From the NCBI RefSeq assembly GCF_018863415.1, contig NZ_JAHKSN010000002.1, positions 124,001 to 188,000 of the forward strand: 64,000 nucleotides of DNA, written 5' to 3'. Of the stretch, positions 21,405 to 29,290 are shown one piece after another (the stretch's first letter is position 1; every line of letters starts with the position of its first letter). A program made the translations under genes and the position numbers. The notes under the pieces are model-generated. The model was given only the letters and a program-made list of their open reading frames with translations, made no database searches and was not told the DNA's origin. The DNA comes from Deinococcus aestuarii. Lineage in GTDB: Bacteria > Deinococcota > Deinococci > Deinococcales > Deinococcaceae.

Positions 21405-22124
21405 ATGGTTGACCTGCTGGGCGTCACCTACCTCACCCACACGGGCGTCCTGGTGGAAGACGCACCCATCACCGACCTGCACAGCGTCCCGGTGGACGCG
21501 CTGGCCCCCGTGCGGGTGCCGCGCAGCTACAAGGGGCAGCCGCACCTCGGGGGGCGCTACCTGTTCGCCGGCACCGGGGAGCACGTGCTGTTCGAGAGCC
21601 GCCTGGAGCAGGACGCGCTGCGCTTCCTCGACCACGGGCGCGCCGCCACCCACGTCGCCGCCCAGCCGCTGCTGCTCAAGTTCCGCGTCGAGGGGAAAAA
21701 GTTTGGCCACTACCCCGACTTTCTCGTCGACCGCCGCCCCGAGCGCCACCTGCTGCTCAACGTGCGCACCACCGCCTATCTGAACACCCTGAAGGCGCAC
21801 CGGGCCTTCAGCGCGGCGCGCGCCCTGGCGGATGCCCTCGGGTGGGCCTACCAGACCTGGTCGGAGGCTCCCACCGCCCAGAACCTCAACCTCAGGTTCC
21901 TGGGCGGCTACCGGTTCCCCCCTTACGCCTTCGACGACCTCGCCCCGCGCCTGCTGCGCGCCTGCGACGGCCCCACCCGGCTGGGGGACCTCTGCGGGCG
22001 GGTGAGCCCCGAGGCGCTCGCGCGGCCGGTCGTGTTTCACCTGCTGTGGCGGCAGGACCTGCAGGCCGACCTCACCCGGCCGCTGAGCAACGCGACGCTG
22101 GTCCACCCGGCCAGGGAGAGCTGA
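21405..22124 (+). CDS. tnsA: TnsA-like transposon endonuclease subunit
   Basis: A 239-residue TnsA homologue; AGGAGG lies 7 nt before the ATG. The N-terminal restriction-endonuclease-like domain shows FESRLEQD (catalytic Glu about 65), the QP segment AAQPLLLKF, and HYPDFLV (catalytic Asp about 105). The C-terminal half resembles the TnsA winged helix. In Tn7 TnsA cuts the 5' strands so that transposition is cut-and-paste. The third catalytic element, usually (E/Q)-V-K, here reads NVR (about 119-121), so the metal-binding Gln/Glu and Lys are both changed. It heads the tnsABCD operon; tnsB starts 3 bp after its stop. Confidence 0.88.
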   Translation: MVDLLGVTYLTHTGVLVEDAPITDLHSVPVDALAPVRVPRSYKGQPHLGGRYLFAGTGEHVLFESRLEQDALRFLDHGRAATHVAAQPLLLKFRVEGKKFGHYPDFLVDRRPERHLLLNVRTTAYLNTLKAHRAFSAARALADALGWAYQTWSEAPTAQNLNLRFLGGYRFPPYAFDDLAPRLLRACDGPTRLGDLCGRVSPEALARPVVFHLLWRQDLQADLTRPLSNATLVHPARES

Positions 22125-22127
22125 ACC

Positions 22128-24308
22128 ATGGCCGGCACCCCCGCCGCCACCCGGCTCTCCATCGGCATGCGCGTGGAGCACCGCGGCGTCGCCTGGCAGG
22201 TCACCCACCTCGACGGCGTGGAGGTCCGCCTCCAGCACGTCTCCGGGCAGACCGAGACAATGGCCTTCCACCAGTTCGTGGACCTGCCCTTGGTGCGGCG
22301 TCTCGTCGAGGCCCGCAAGGAGAACGCGCCGCGCGCCCCCGAGCACCCCCTGGACATCGTCTTCACCTCCCTCGATCAGAAGTTGCAGGACGAGGCCCTG
22401 CGGCGCCTGGCCCACCTGCGTGAGGCGGTGACCGGATACCGCAGTGGCTTCCCCGACCAGGCGGAACCCCACGAGCCGCGCCCCGAGTACGACCCCGCGA
22501 CCACCACACAGACCCAGCGCTTCGAGGCCAAGGCGAAGGAACTCACCTCCGCGGGGGTCAAGGTGACCCCAAGGACCCTGCGCTTCCAGCGCGACGAGTA
22601 CGGGCGCCGCGGCCTGATGGCGCTGGTCGACGCCCGCAAGCTGCGCGGCACCCTGCCGTTCGGCCGGAACCCCACGCCCGTGGTCGAGGCGGCCCGCAAG
22701 GTCGTCGGAAAAGCCGGGGACGCTTCCACGGTGACGAAGAAGAAGCACATCGAGGACGTTCGCGATGAAGTGAAGGCGCTCCTCGCTGAGGGGAACCTGC
22801 TCTTCCAGGGCGAACTGCCGTCCTACTCCAGCCTGGCGCGGCTCCTCGACGCGCTGAGCCGCAACCAGTACACCTACAAGTCCGCCAAGTTGCGGCGGTC
22901 GATCGCGGGGCGGCCGCAGCGGATGTACCAGATGCTGACGCCCACCCGCGTCGGCGAGTACGTCGTTATCGACGCGAGCACCTACGACGTGCGGGGGTTC
23001 GACAGCATCACCGGCCGCCGCATCCGCCACAGGCTGGTCGTCGCCATCGATGTTTATTCCCGCTGCATCCTCGCCGCGCGGTTTTTCGAGAACGACCCCA
23101 AGGGCATCGACATCACCTTCCTGCTCTACGACCTGATCGCCCCCAAGCCCGCCCCGCCGGAGTGGCCCGAGACGGCGCTGTTGCCCTACATCGGCCTCCC
23201 TGAAGAGCTCATCGTCGTGATTCACGACTTGCCGGAGGGCACGCGCCTCAAGGCGATCCCCTTCGCGCAGCCCGACAATCTGGTCATCGACAATGGCAGG
23301 ATTTTCATCAGCAAGGTGTTCGCGAGTGCCTGCGAGCGCCTCGGGATCAGCCTGATCATCGCCCGCCCGTACACCGGCAACGACAAAGCCCATGTCGAAA
23401 GGTTTTTCGAGACCGCCCGCGACGGCTTCTGCGTCTACCTGCCGGGCTACACCGGCAACAACGCCCTCAACAAGGGGCGCAACCCCGAGGAGGAGGCCTA
23501 CTACTTTCGCCATGAGCTGGAAAACGAGTTCCACCTCTGGCTCGCGCGGGTCTACCACGTCCGCGCCCATTCCGAACTTCAGGCCCACGACGTGCCCGGC
23601 GCGCACGCGACCCCGCTGGAAACCTTCCGGGCGGGGATCAGCGCCTCGGGCTACCTGTACGTGCCCACCGACCCCAACCTGTACCAGGGGTTGCTCGAGA
23701 CCCAGTGGCGCAAGATCCACGCCTACGGCGTCGACTACTACGGCATCCTCTACGACGCCCCGGAACTCGTGGCGCTGCGCAACCAGGACTGCCCCTACAG
23801 CGTGAAGGGCGGCCGCTGGCCCTTCCAAGTCGACAAGCGGGACCTGCGCTACCTGCACTTCCAGCACCCGGACAAAGGCTGGATCCGGCTCACCCGGCGC
23901 GACGCCCGCCACGCCGACGCTCCCTTCAGCAACGTTCACCTCGAGGTCGCGCGCCGCACCCTCATCCGGACGGGGGGCAACCCCCACAAACGCGAGGAGA
24001 TGTCCCAGGCCCTCGACGAGCTGCTCTCCGAGGGGCGCGCCAGCGTCGCCGAGAACGCCGAGCAGCGCCGCCAGGAGGTTCGGGCCCTGCACGCGAGGGA
24101 GCAGGCCTACGAGGACCAGCTGCGGCTGGACGCCAGCGACGCCGCGACCCGCGGCATGGAAGTGCTGACCCCCACGCCCAGGCTCCCCGAGCGGCCGCTG
24201 GCGGTGCAGGTCGACGAGGAGGGCTTCGGCACCGTCGATGACCTCGAGCCGAACGTCGCCAACGTGTTTGCCCGGGGAACCACGTCCTACTGGGACCAGG
24301 AGGAGTGA
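22128..24308 (+). CDS. tnsB: TnsB-like DDE transposase
   Basis: A 726-residue Mu/TnsB-type transposase. The catalytic triad is intact with DD35E spacing: Asp282 in VVIDASTYD, Asp388 in LVIDNGRIF and Glu424 in AHVERFFE. Residues about 60-270 hold helix-turn-helix DNA-binding subdomains (ARLLDALSRNQYTYKSAKLRR), and residues after about 520 form the Mu C-like beta barrel (HAYGVDYYGILYDAPELVAL). It would bind the TTGCCA sites at both ends and join the 3' ends to target DNA. The C-terminal tail is acidic and probably contacts TnsC. Confidence 0.94.
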   Translation: MAGTPAATRLSIGMRVEHRGVAWQVTHLDGVEVRLQHVSGQTETMAFHQFVDLPLVRRLVEARKENAPRAPEHPLDIVFTSLDQKLQDEALRRLAHLREAVTGYRSGFPDQAEPHEPRPEYDPATTTQTQRFEAKAKELTSAGVKVTPRTLRFQRDEYGRRGLMALVDARKLRGTLPFGRNPTPVVEAARKVVGKAGDASTVTKKKHIEDVRDEVKALLAEGNLLFQGELPSYSSLARLLDALSRNQYTYKSAKLRRSIAGRPQRMYQMLTPTRVGEYVVIDASTYDVRGFDSITGRRIRHRLVVAIDVYSRCILAARFFENDPKGIDITFLLYDLIAPKPAPPEWPETALLPYIGLPEELIVVIHDLPEGTRLKAIPFAQPDNLVIDNGRIFISKVFASACERLGISLIIARPYTGNDKAHVERFFETARDGFCVYLPGYTGNNALNKGRNPEEEAYYFRHELENEFHLWLARVYHVRAHSELQAHDVPGAHATPLETFRAGISASGYLYVPTDPNLYQGLLETQWRKIHAYGVDYYGILYDAPELVALRNQDCPYSVKGGRWPFQVDKRDLRYLHFQHPDKGWIRLTRRDARHADAPFSNVHLEVARRTLIRTGGNPHKREEMSQALDELLSEGRASVAENAEQRRQEVRALHAREQAYEDQLRLDASDAATRGMEVLTPTPRLPERPLAVQVDEEGFGTVDDLEPNVANVFARGTTSYWDQEE

Positions 24309-24310
24309 TC

Positions 24311-25435
24311 ATGCCCCAGCTCGAACGGCCCACCGGCCCCGTCGCCCTGCGGGGCTACCGCGACCGGGACCGCATCCTCGACGTCCAGGGCTGGCGGCGG
24401 TTTGTGAACCGCCCGGTCCCCCCGCGCCCCGTGATGCCGAACCGGGAGACCTGGCGTGGCTGGAGTGAGGCCCAGCGGCAGGAGTTCAACCGGGCCCGGC
24501 ACCTCTACCACGCGAACTTCCCGCCCATCGCCACCCCCGACCTGCAGGATTTTCACAACCAGATGCTGCTGCAGCTCTGGAAAAACATCGACGGGGACGA
24601 CGGCACCCCGCCCGGCGGCCTGCTGGACGGCCCGAGGACGCTCGGCAAAACGACCATCCTCAAGTGGCTGGCCAGGCGGTTCGAGTTGGAATTCACCGAG
24701 CGGTACCCCGCCGAGGATCCCGCGCAGCAGCACCTGGTGATCCCGGTGGCCTACCTCGGCATGAGCGCCGGGGCCACACCCAAAGATCTCAGCCTGGGCC
24801 TCGCGCGCTTTTTCAACTTTCCCCTGCCCACCAACACCAAGGGCATCACCCGCGGGGACATCACGGCGGCGGTACTCGAGGCGATCGCCCTCCATCAAAC
24901 GCAACTGCTGTGCGTGGACGACGCGCATTTCATCAACATGTACACCGATGCCGGACGGCTCGCGAACGACCATCTCAAGGAGATCACGGAGAAAAGCCGC
25001 TGCACGCTCATCTTCACCGGCATCGACTGTGAGGGCTCCGGCCTGCTGGCCGAGGGCCGGGGACCCGATGGGGCCCGCAAGAGCCAGCTCGGCGGCCGCC
25101 TCATCTACAAGGCGATCACCCCGATGACCCGGGACGGTGCCGCCTGGACGGGCGTTCTGGCCGACCTCGAGCGGACCCTGGTGCTCGCTGGCCTGCACCC
25201 CGGCACCCTGACGGACGGGCTGAGCGACTACCTGTATGACAGGACAAAGGGGTACATCGGCCCCCTGATGAACCTGGCCCGCAAGGCCACCCGGGTGAGC
25301 GTGGACACCGGGCTGGAGACCCTCACCGAGCCCCTGCTGGCGGGCATCCGGCTCGACCGCGCCTCGGAAATCCCTGATCAGCCCGAGCCCGCCAAAAAGC
25401 CCAGGAAGTCCAGAACGTCCGGGAGGACACGATGA
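24311..25435 (+). CDS. tnsC: TnsC-like AAA+ ATPase
   Basis: A 374-residue AAA+ regulator. The Walker A motif GPRTLGKT is at about residues 107-114 and the Walker B LLCVDDAHFIN at about 200. TnsC forms filaments on target DNA, bridges TniQ/TnsD and TnsB, and enforces target immunity. The ATG at 24311 is preferred over a GTG at 24305 because GGAGGAG lies at the right distance. The last residues are basic (PAKKPRKSRTSGRTR). It overlaps the tniQ start by 4 bp (ATGA). Confidence 0.92.
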   Translation: MPQLERPTGPVALRGYRDRDRILDVQGWRRFVNRPVPPRPVMPNRETWRGWSEAQRQEFNRARHLYHANFPPIATPDLQDFHNQMLLQLWKNIDGDDGTPPGGLLDGPRTLGKTTILKWLARRFELEFTERYPAEDPAQQHLVIPVAYLGMSAGATPKDLSLGLARFFNFPLPTNTKGITRGDITAAVLEAIALHQTQLLCVDDAHFINMYTDAGRLANDHLKEITEKSRCTLIFTGIDCEGSGLLAEGRGPDGARKSQLGGRLIYKAITPMTRDGAAWTGVLADLERTLVLAGLHPGTLTDGLSDYLYDRTKGYIGPLMNLARKATRVSVDTGLETLTEPLLAGIRLDRASEIPDQPEPAKKPRKSRTSGRTR

Positions 25436-27327
25436 CCGGCCCGCTGCTCTCGCTGCCCCTGATTCCCCTGCCGCTGCGCCTCCCGCCCATCGAGGGCGAA
25501 GGTTTCCCGAGCTACCTCGACCGCATCGTCGCCCAACTGCCCCTGCCGGTCGCGCTCACGGTCCTGCTCTACCGCCTCGGGCTGCAGGAGAGCGAGCGGG
25601 GCGCGGAGGCCCGCGCCCACACCGGCGTTTCGCTCAGCGCGCAGCAGCTCCGAAATGCGGCGTTCACGCTGCGGCTGCCCGAGGAGCGCCTGCGGGCGAT
25701 GCTTCTTACCCACTTCGACGGGGTCGCGGTGGACTTCCGCGGACTCGACCCGGACGATCCCGACAGCGCGCGGCGCGTCGGGCTGCGGGAGTGGGCGTAC
25801 CTGGTGGGCTCGCACTACTGCCCGGCCTGCCTCGCCGAGGACCAGGCCTGGCGGCTGGCTTGGCGGCTGCCCTTCTCCTTCGCCTGCGTGCGCCACGGGG
25901 CGCTGCTGCGGGACACCTGCCCGCGCTGCGGGCGGCGCGCGGGAAACCTGCGCGAGGAGTACGGGGGTGGGCCAGCCTACGCCACGCAGAAGCGCCAGCC
26001 GGGCTTCTGCATGAACCCGCCCGCCACCGGGGAGGCGGGCGTCGGCCGCGGCGCCCGCTTCTGCGGCCAGGACCTCACGGCGGTGCCCGGGCTCAGCCTG
26101 CGGCGCGCGCCGCGGCTGCTGAAGACCCAGGCGCGGCTCGACGCGGCGCTGGAGGCCCGGCACGACCCGGTCTCCGGGTTGCCCGCGCTGGCCTTCTTCC
26201 AGGCGCTGCGCAGCCTCTGCGCGTTGCTGCTGTACGTGGCCGAACCCGGGGACCTCGGGCCGCTGCCGCCCAAGGTCCTCGACGCCTTCGGTCGCCACGT
26301 CGAGGAGCGGCAGCACCGGCTCGCGCAGCGCCAGAGCGAGCGCCGCCCGCAGGGGGGGCGCAGCGGCCCCCTGATGCGCTTCTACGGGGCGACCCCGACC
26401 AGCGCGGCGCTGATGGCGGCGCTGCTGCCCTGGGCCGCCGAGGCGCTCACGCCGGCGCAGCCGGGCACCCTGAACGTCCCCGAACTCGCCGAGCGGCTGC
26501 GCCCCCTGGTGGAGCGGTTGCGCGCCCGCGGGCAGGGCCACCTGCGGATGGTCGCCAAAGACTTCAACTTTCAGGGCCCGCTGCTGGACGCCTTTCACGC
26601 GGTGCTGTCGGGGCGCGCGGGCTTTGACCACCGGCTGGGCCTGCTGTCCCCCTACGCGCCCGCGCGCCGCGCGTACGACTTCACGGTCGACGACGTCCCG
26701 GCGCTGCTGTGGGAGGACGAGTTCCGGGCGCACTTCGCGCCGCTCTTCGAGGACTCCGACCTGGGGGAGAGGACGAGCCGGGCGGTCTGCAGCCTCGCCC
26801 TGGTGCGGCTGTCGGCGCTGCTGCCCTGGGAGGCGGCCTGCGCGGCGCTCGAGCTGCCTGCCACCTACGCCTGCGGGGCCTGCAACAAGGCGATGGGGGT
26901 CCTGAGCAGCGCCCAGACCGAGGAGGCGTTCGCGCGGGCGCTGCATGGGCTCGCCGCGCGCCTGGAGGCCCAGCCTGCCCGGGCCAACTACCGCGCGCGC
27001 CGGGAAGCCCTGCGGGACCTGCGGGCGGTTGCCGTCACCGCCCGGGAGCTCAGCCTCGCGGGCAGCTTCGTCAACCCCGGAAAGGCGGCCGCGCGGCACC
27101 AGCACTCGGCGGCCTTCGTCTGGGAGCAGATCACCGGCGGGGACTGGCGCGGCGCGCCGGCGATGCGGGAGCGGGAAAAGCGCACAGCGTCCGCTGGTGA
27201 GCTGTACGGGCGGTTCCTGGACGAGAAGCTCCCCGCGCTGCGCCCGTTCCTGCTCGAGCAGGCGGCGGCGCTGGCCGCCGGGGTCGACCCGGGCCACCCG
27301 CGGCTGACGAGGGGACTTGAGAGCTGA
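25432..27327 (+). CDS. TniQ/TnsD-family target-selection protein
   Basis: A 631-residue protein. Its N-terminus (GEGFPSYLDRIVAQL) and the zinc-binding block CPACLAED...FACVRHGALLRDTCPRCGRR (about residues 130-172) define the TniQ domain. A second Cys pair, CGACNKAMG, lies near residue 480. The length (over 600 residues, against 350-400 for short TniQ) matches TnsD-type proteins that recognise one chromosomal site. It therefore probably sends the element to a fixed attachment site; insertion beside pilC makes that gene the first candidate. It is the last tns gene and is followed by a terminator. Confidence 0.9.
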   Translation: MTGPLLSLPLIPLPLRLPPIEGEGFPSYLDRIVAQLPLPVALTVLLYRLGLQESERGAEARAHTGVSLSAQQLRNAAFTLRLPEERLRAMLLTHFDGVAVDFRGLDPDDPDSARRVGLREWAYLVGSHYCPACLAEDQAWRLAWRLPFSFACVRHGALLRDTCPRCGRRAGNLREEYGGGPAYATQKRQPGFCMNPPATGEAGVGRGARFCGQDLTAVPGLSLRRAPRLLKTQARLDAALEARHDPVSGLPALAFFQALRSLCALLLYVAEPGDLGPLPPKVLDAFGRHVEERQHRLAQRQSERRPQGGRSGPLMRFYGATPTSAALMAALLPWAAEALTPAQPGTLNVPELAERLRPLVERLRARGQGHLRMVAKDFNFQGPLLDAFHAVLSGRAGFDHRLGLLSPYAPARRAYDFTVDDVPALLWEDEFRAHFAPLFEDSDLGERTSRAVCSLALVRLSALLPWEAACAALELPATYACGACNKAMGVLSSAQTEEAFARALHGLAARLEAQPARANYRARREALRDLRAVAVTARELSLAGSFVNPGKAAARHQHSAAFVWEQITGGDWRGAPAMREREKRTASAGELYGRFLDEKLPALRPFLLEQAAALAAGVDPGHPRLTRGLES

Positions 27328-27352
27328 GCCGCCGGGAGCCAAGGAAAAAGAG

Positions 27353-27378
27353 GGCGACGCGCCGGTCAGCGCGTCGCC
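27353..27378 (+). terminator. Terminator of the tnsABCD operon
   Basis: GGCGACGCGC (27353-27362) pairs with GCGCGTCGCC (27369-27378), followed by CCACCCTTTTG. It lies 25 bp after the tniQ stop and before the convergent secreted-protein gene. Confidence 0.75.
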
Positions 27379-27420
27379 CCACCCTTTTGCCCTTGCCAGA
27401 GGCTCTCAGGCCCAGCTGTC

Positions 27421-27930
27421 TCAGGGGTTTGCCTTGGCGAAGTCCGCCGCGAAGGTGGTGATGACATCGTCGGCCGCCCCCAGAATCCGTTCTTTCCAGA
27501 ACTCCGTGGTGAAGGCTCGCACGACCCCATAGTTAAAGTTGCTGTACACAGTGAAGTAGGTCAATTGCTTATTGTCGCTGCGCCTTAAGTCGAGCGACTG
27601 AACTTCGATCCGAACGACGAAGGGTCTCATGTTGTCAACCCCTTTTCCAATGTCGATGATAACCTTTGTCCAGCCGATTTGACCTGAAGGAAAAGGGTCA
27701 CAGACGGGACTGAGTCGATAGGCAGCAAACTTCTCCTCGATCTTCTTGGTGATCAGATCTCGGTCTGGATAGGCTATGACGTCATCTTCCGAGAAGAAGA
27801 CCATGGGTTCCATACACAGGGATACTCCATTCAGGGGACGGACATATGCCGGCAGGGAGGCCATGTCGACTTTCGCCGCCCCCGCCTGAGGCAGGCAAGC
27901 CAAGAGGGCGAGCATCGTTCGTTTTTTCAT
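27421..27930 (-). CDS. Hypothetical secreted protein
   Basis: A 169-residue protein with a signal peptide (KKRTMLALLACLPQAGA). The mature part contains two Cys (SLCMEPM, SPVCDPFP) that could form a disulfide and alternating strands (TKVIIDIGKG, FVVRIEVQSLDLRR, TYFTVYSNFNYGVV). I do not recognise a family. The start at 27930 is chosen because it opens the signal sequence. Base composition is lower in GC than its neighbours (AAG, TTT, ATT, GAA codons), which suggests separate acquisition as transposon cargo. Confidence 0.65.
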   Translation of the reverse strand: MKKRTMLALLACLPQAGAAKVDMASLPAYVRPLNGVSLCMEPMVFFSEDDVIAYPDRDLITKKIEEKFAAYRLSPVCDPFPSGQIGWTKVIIDIGKGVDNMRPFVVRIEVQSLDLRRSDNKQLTYFTVYSNFNYGVVRAFTTEFWKERILGAADDVITTFAADFAKANP

Positions 27931-28131
27931 GGCTCCAGCATGGCAGTCGGTGGTTTTGCGCGCCGACTCTCTGCCGGTGAGCGTTGAGGTCAAGGGGTGC
28001 TCACCAGCGACGGCGTCGCCGCGACCCAACCCGGCCCTCGCTCCGGGCCAGATACCCCTTGTGTGGGTCCCATCGTGGCCCCAGGTGTTCTCACATAAAC
28101 TCTTGGCTTATATCTGCATAAGGCCCTGGTC

Positions 28132-28165
28132 TTGATCTGCTACCAACGTAGTGTATGTTACCGTC
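28132..28165 (+). promoter_or_regulatory. Promoter of the PIWI-RE module (leaderless)
   Basis: TTGATC (28132-28137), a 16-bp spacer and TATGTT (28154-28159), followed after 6 nt by the ATG at 28166. The spacing makes the ATG the first or nearly first transcribed codon. It also rules out the upstream in-frame GTG at 28151, which overlaps the -10 box. Confidence 0.75.
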
Positions 28166-29290
28166 ATGTCTGCTGAGCCCGCCGACCCCATGGACACTCT
28201 GCGCCTGCTGGCGGCGGGACTGGTTCTCCAGCACCAGGCCTGCGCGCGCGGCGCGATTCTGGACGCCCGCGACGACCGCGGGCGCACTCTTACGCCGAAA
28301 CTGCTGCTGCGGGCCCAGGCCCGGCTCTCACGGCTGCAGATCGCGTCGGGGAACCTCGCCCGCGCCGACAGCCTGCATCAGCTGGTCGTGGACTGCACCC
28401 GGCCGCTGGGGGACTGGGCCCCGGACGCGCTCCTGGACGGCCACGAGGACCTGGCCGAGCTGGTGCTGATCGACCCCGGGGTCCGCAGCCCCACCCCGGA
28501 GTGCGTGAGCCTCGGTCAGGAGGGGCAGAACCTCGCGGATCTCAAGGAAAACCTCTGGTTCGACAAGCTCAGGGAGACGCTGCGCGCCGTGCCCCTCGCC
28601 CAGAGCCGCGCCGACGCCTACACCCGGCTGCGGCGCTTCATCGTCGCCCATCCGGCTGCCACCCAGGCCGAACTCGACAGCCTGATCCGCGAGCTGGACG
28701 CCCTCACCCTGCTGCCGCTGCTGGGGCCGCTCGTCCATGAGATGTACCCCCCGCTGGCTGGCGGCTCGGAGGGACCCGTGGCCCGCTGCGGCCACTGCGG
28801 CAGCCTGGTCGAGACGGGCGATCCCCCGCACTGCACCTCGGCGCGCTGCCGCGAGGAGCACCCCGACGTGCACCTGCGCGACTGGGTCGACCCCGCCCAA
28901 CTGCGGGTGCTGCGCGGCGAGCTGGTGCTGTACTGGGTGAATCCCGGGCGCGACGAGCTGCGGCTCTATCAGGCGCTGAAAGAGCACCGCGACGACGTCA
29001 CGCTCTACCCCAACCAGGACGAGGTGGACCTCGGCCTGGGCGGGGAGCGCGAGATCGGCCTCGACCTCAAGGACTACGCCTCCATGCCCACCCTGGCGCG
29101 GCGCTTCCAGCGCGAGCTGGGCGACCTGGCCTTCTACCGCCGCGGCATCGTCGTGGTGACCGACCGCGGCACCCGGGTGCGCGGGGAGGCCCGCCGGGAT
29201 CAGCTCCGGGAGAAGTTCGCGGAGCTGCGGATCCCGCTCGAGGTCATGACGGTCCACGACGTGTTGAGCACCTTCGGGAGGCCAGCATGA
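28166..29290 (+). CDS. PIWI-RE module PD-(D/E)XK nuclease (pPIWI_RE_Y-like)
   Basis: A 374-residue protein with three parts. A helical N-terminal region (1-200) is followed by a zinc ribbon at about 206-230 (CGHCG, then CTSARC). The C-terminal restriction-endonuclease fold reads GRDELRLYQALKEH, VTLYPNQDEVDLGL, EIGLDLKDYAS, with Asp300-Leu-Lys302 as the (D/E)XK element and IVVVTDRG as the last core strand. This domain order and its place before a DinG-type helicase and a large PIWI-like protein match the known three-gene PIWI-RE operon. It overlaps the helicase gene by 4 bp (ATGA). It is probably the effector nuclease for invading DNA. Confidence 0.8.
   Translation: MSAEPADPMDTLRLLAAGLVLQHQACARGAILDARDDRGRTLTPKLLLRAQARLSRLQIASGNLARADSLHQLVVDCTRPLGDWAPDALLDGHEDLAELVLIDPGVRSPTPECVSLGQEGQNLADLKENLWFDKLRETLRAVPLAQSRADAYTRLRRFIVAHPAATQAELDSLIRELDALTLLPLLGPLVHEMYPPLAGGSEGPVARCGHCGSLVETGDPPHCTSARCREEHPDVHLRDWVDPAQLRVLRGELVLYWVNPGRDELRLYQALKEHRDDVTLYPNQDEVDLGLGGEREIGLDLKDYASMPTLARRFQRELGDLAFYRRGIVVVTDRGTRVRGEARRDQLREKFAELRIPLEVMTVHDVLSTFGRPA

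Noticed and set aside
21056..21427. Overlapping ORFs of about 100-120 codons on both strands before tnsA
   Set aside because: All six frames are open because of base composition; none has family-like text, and the region is dominated by inverted repeats.
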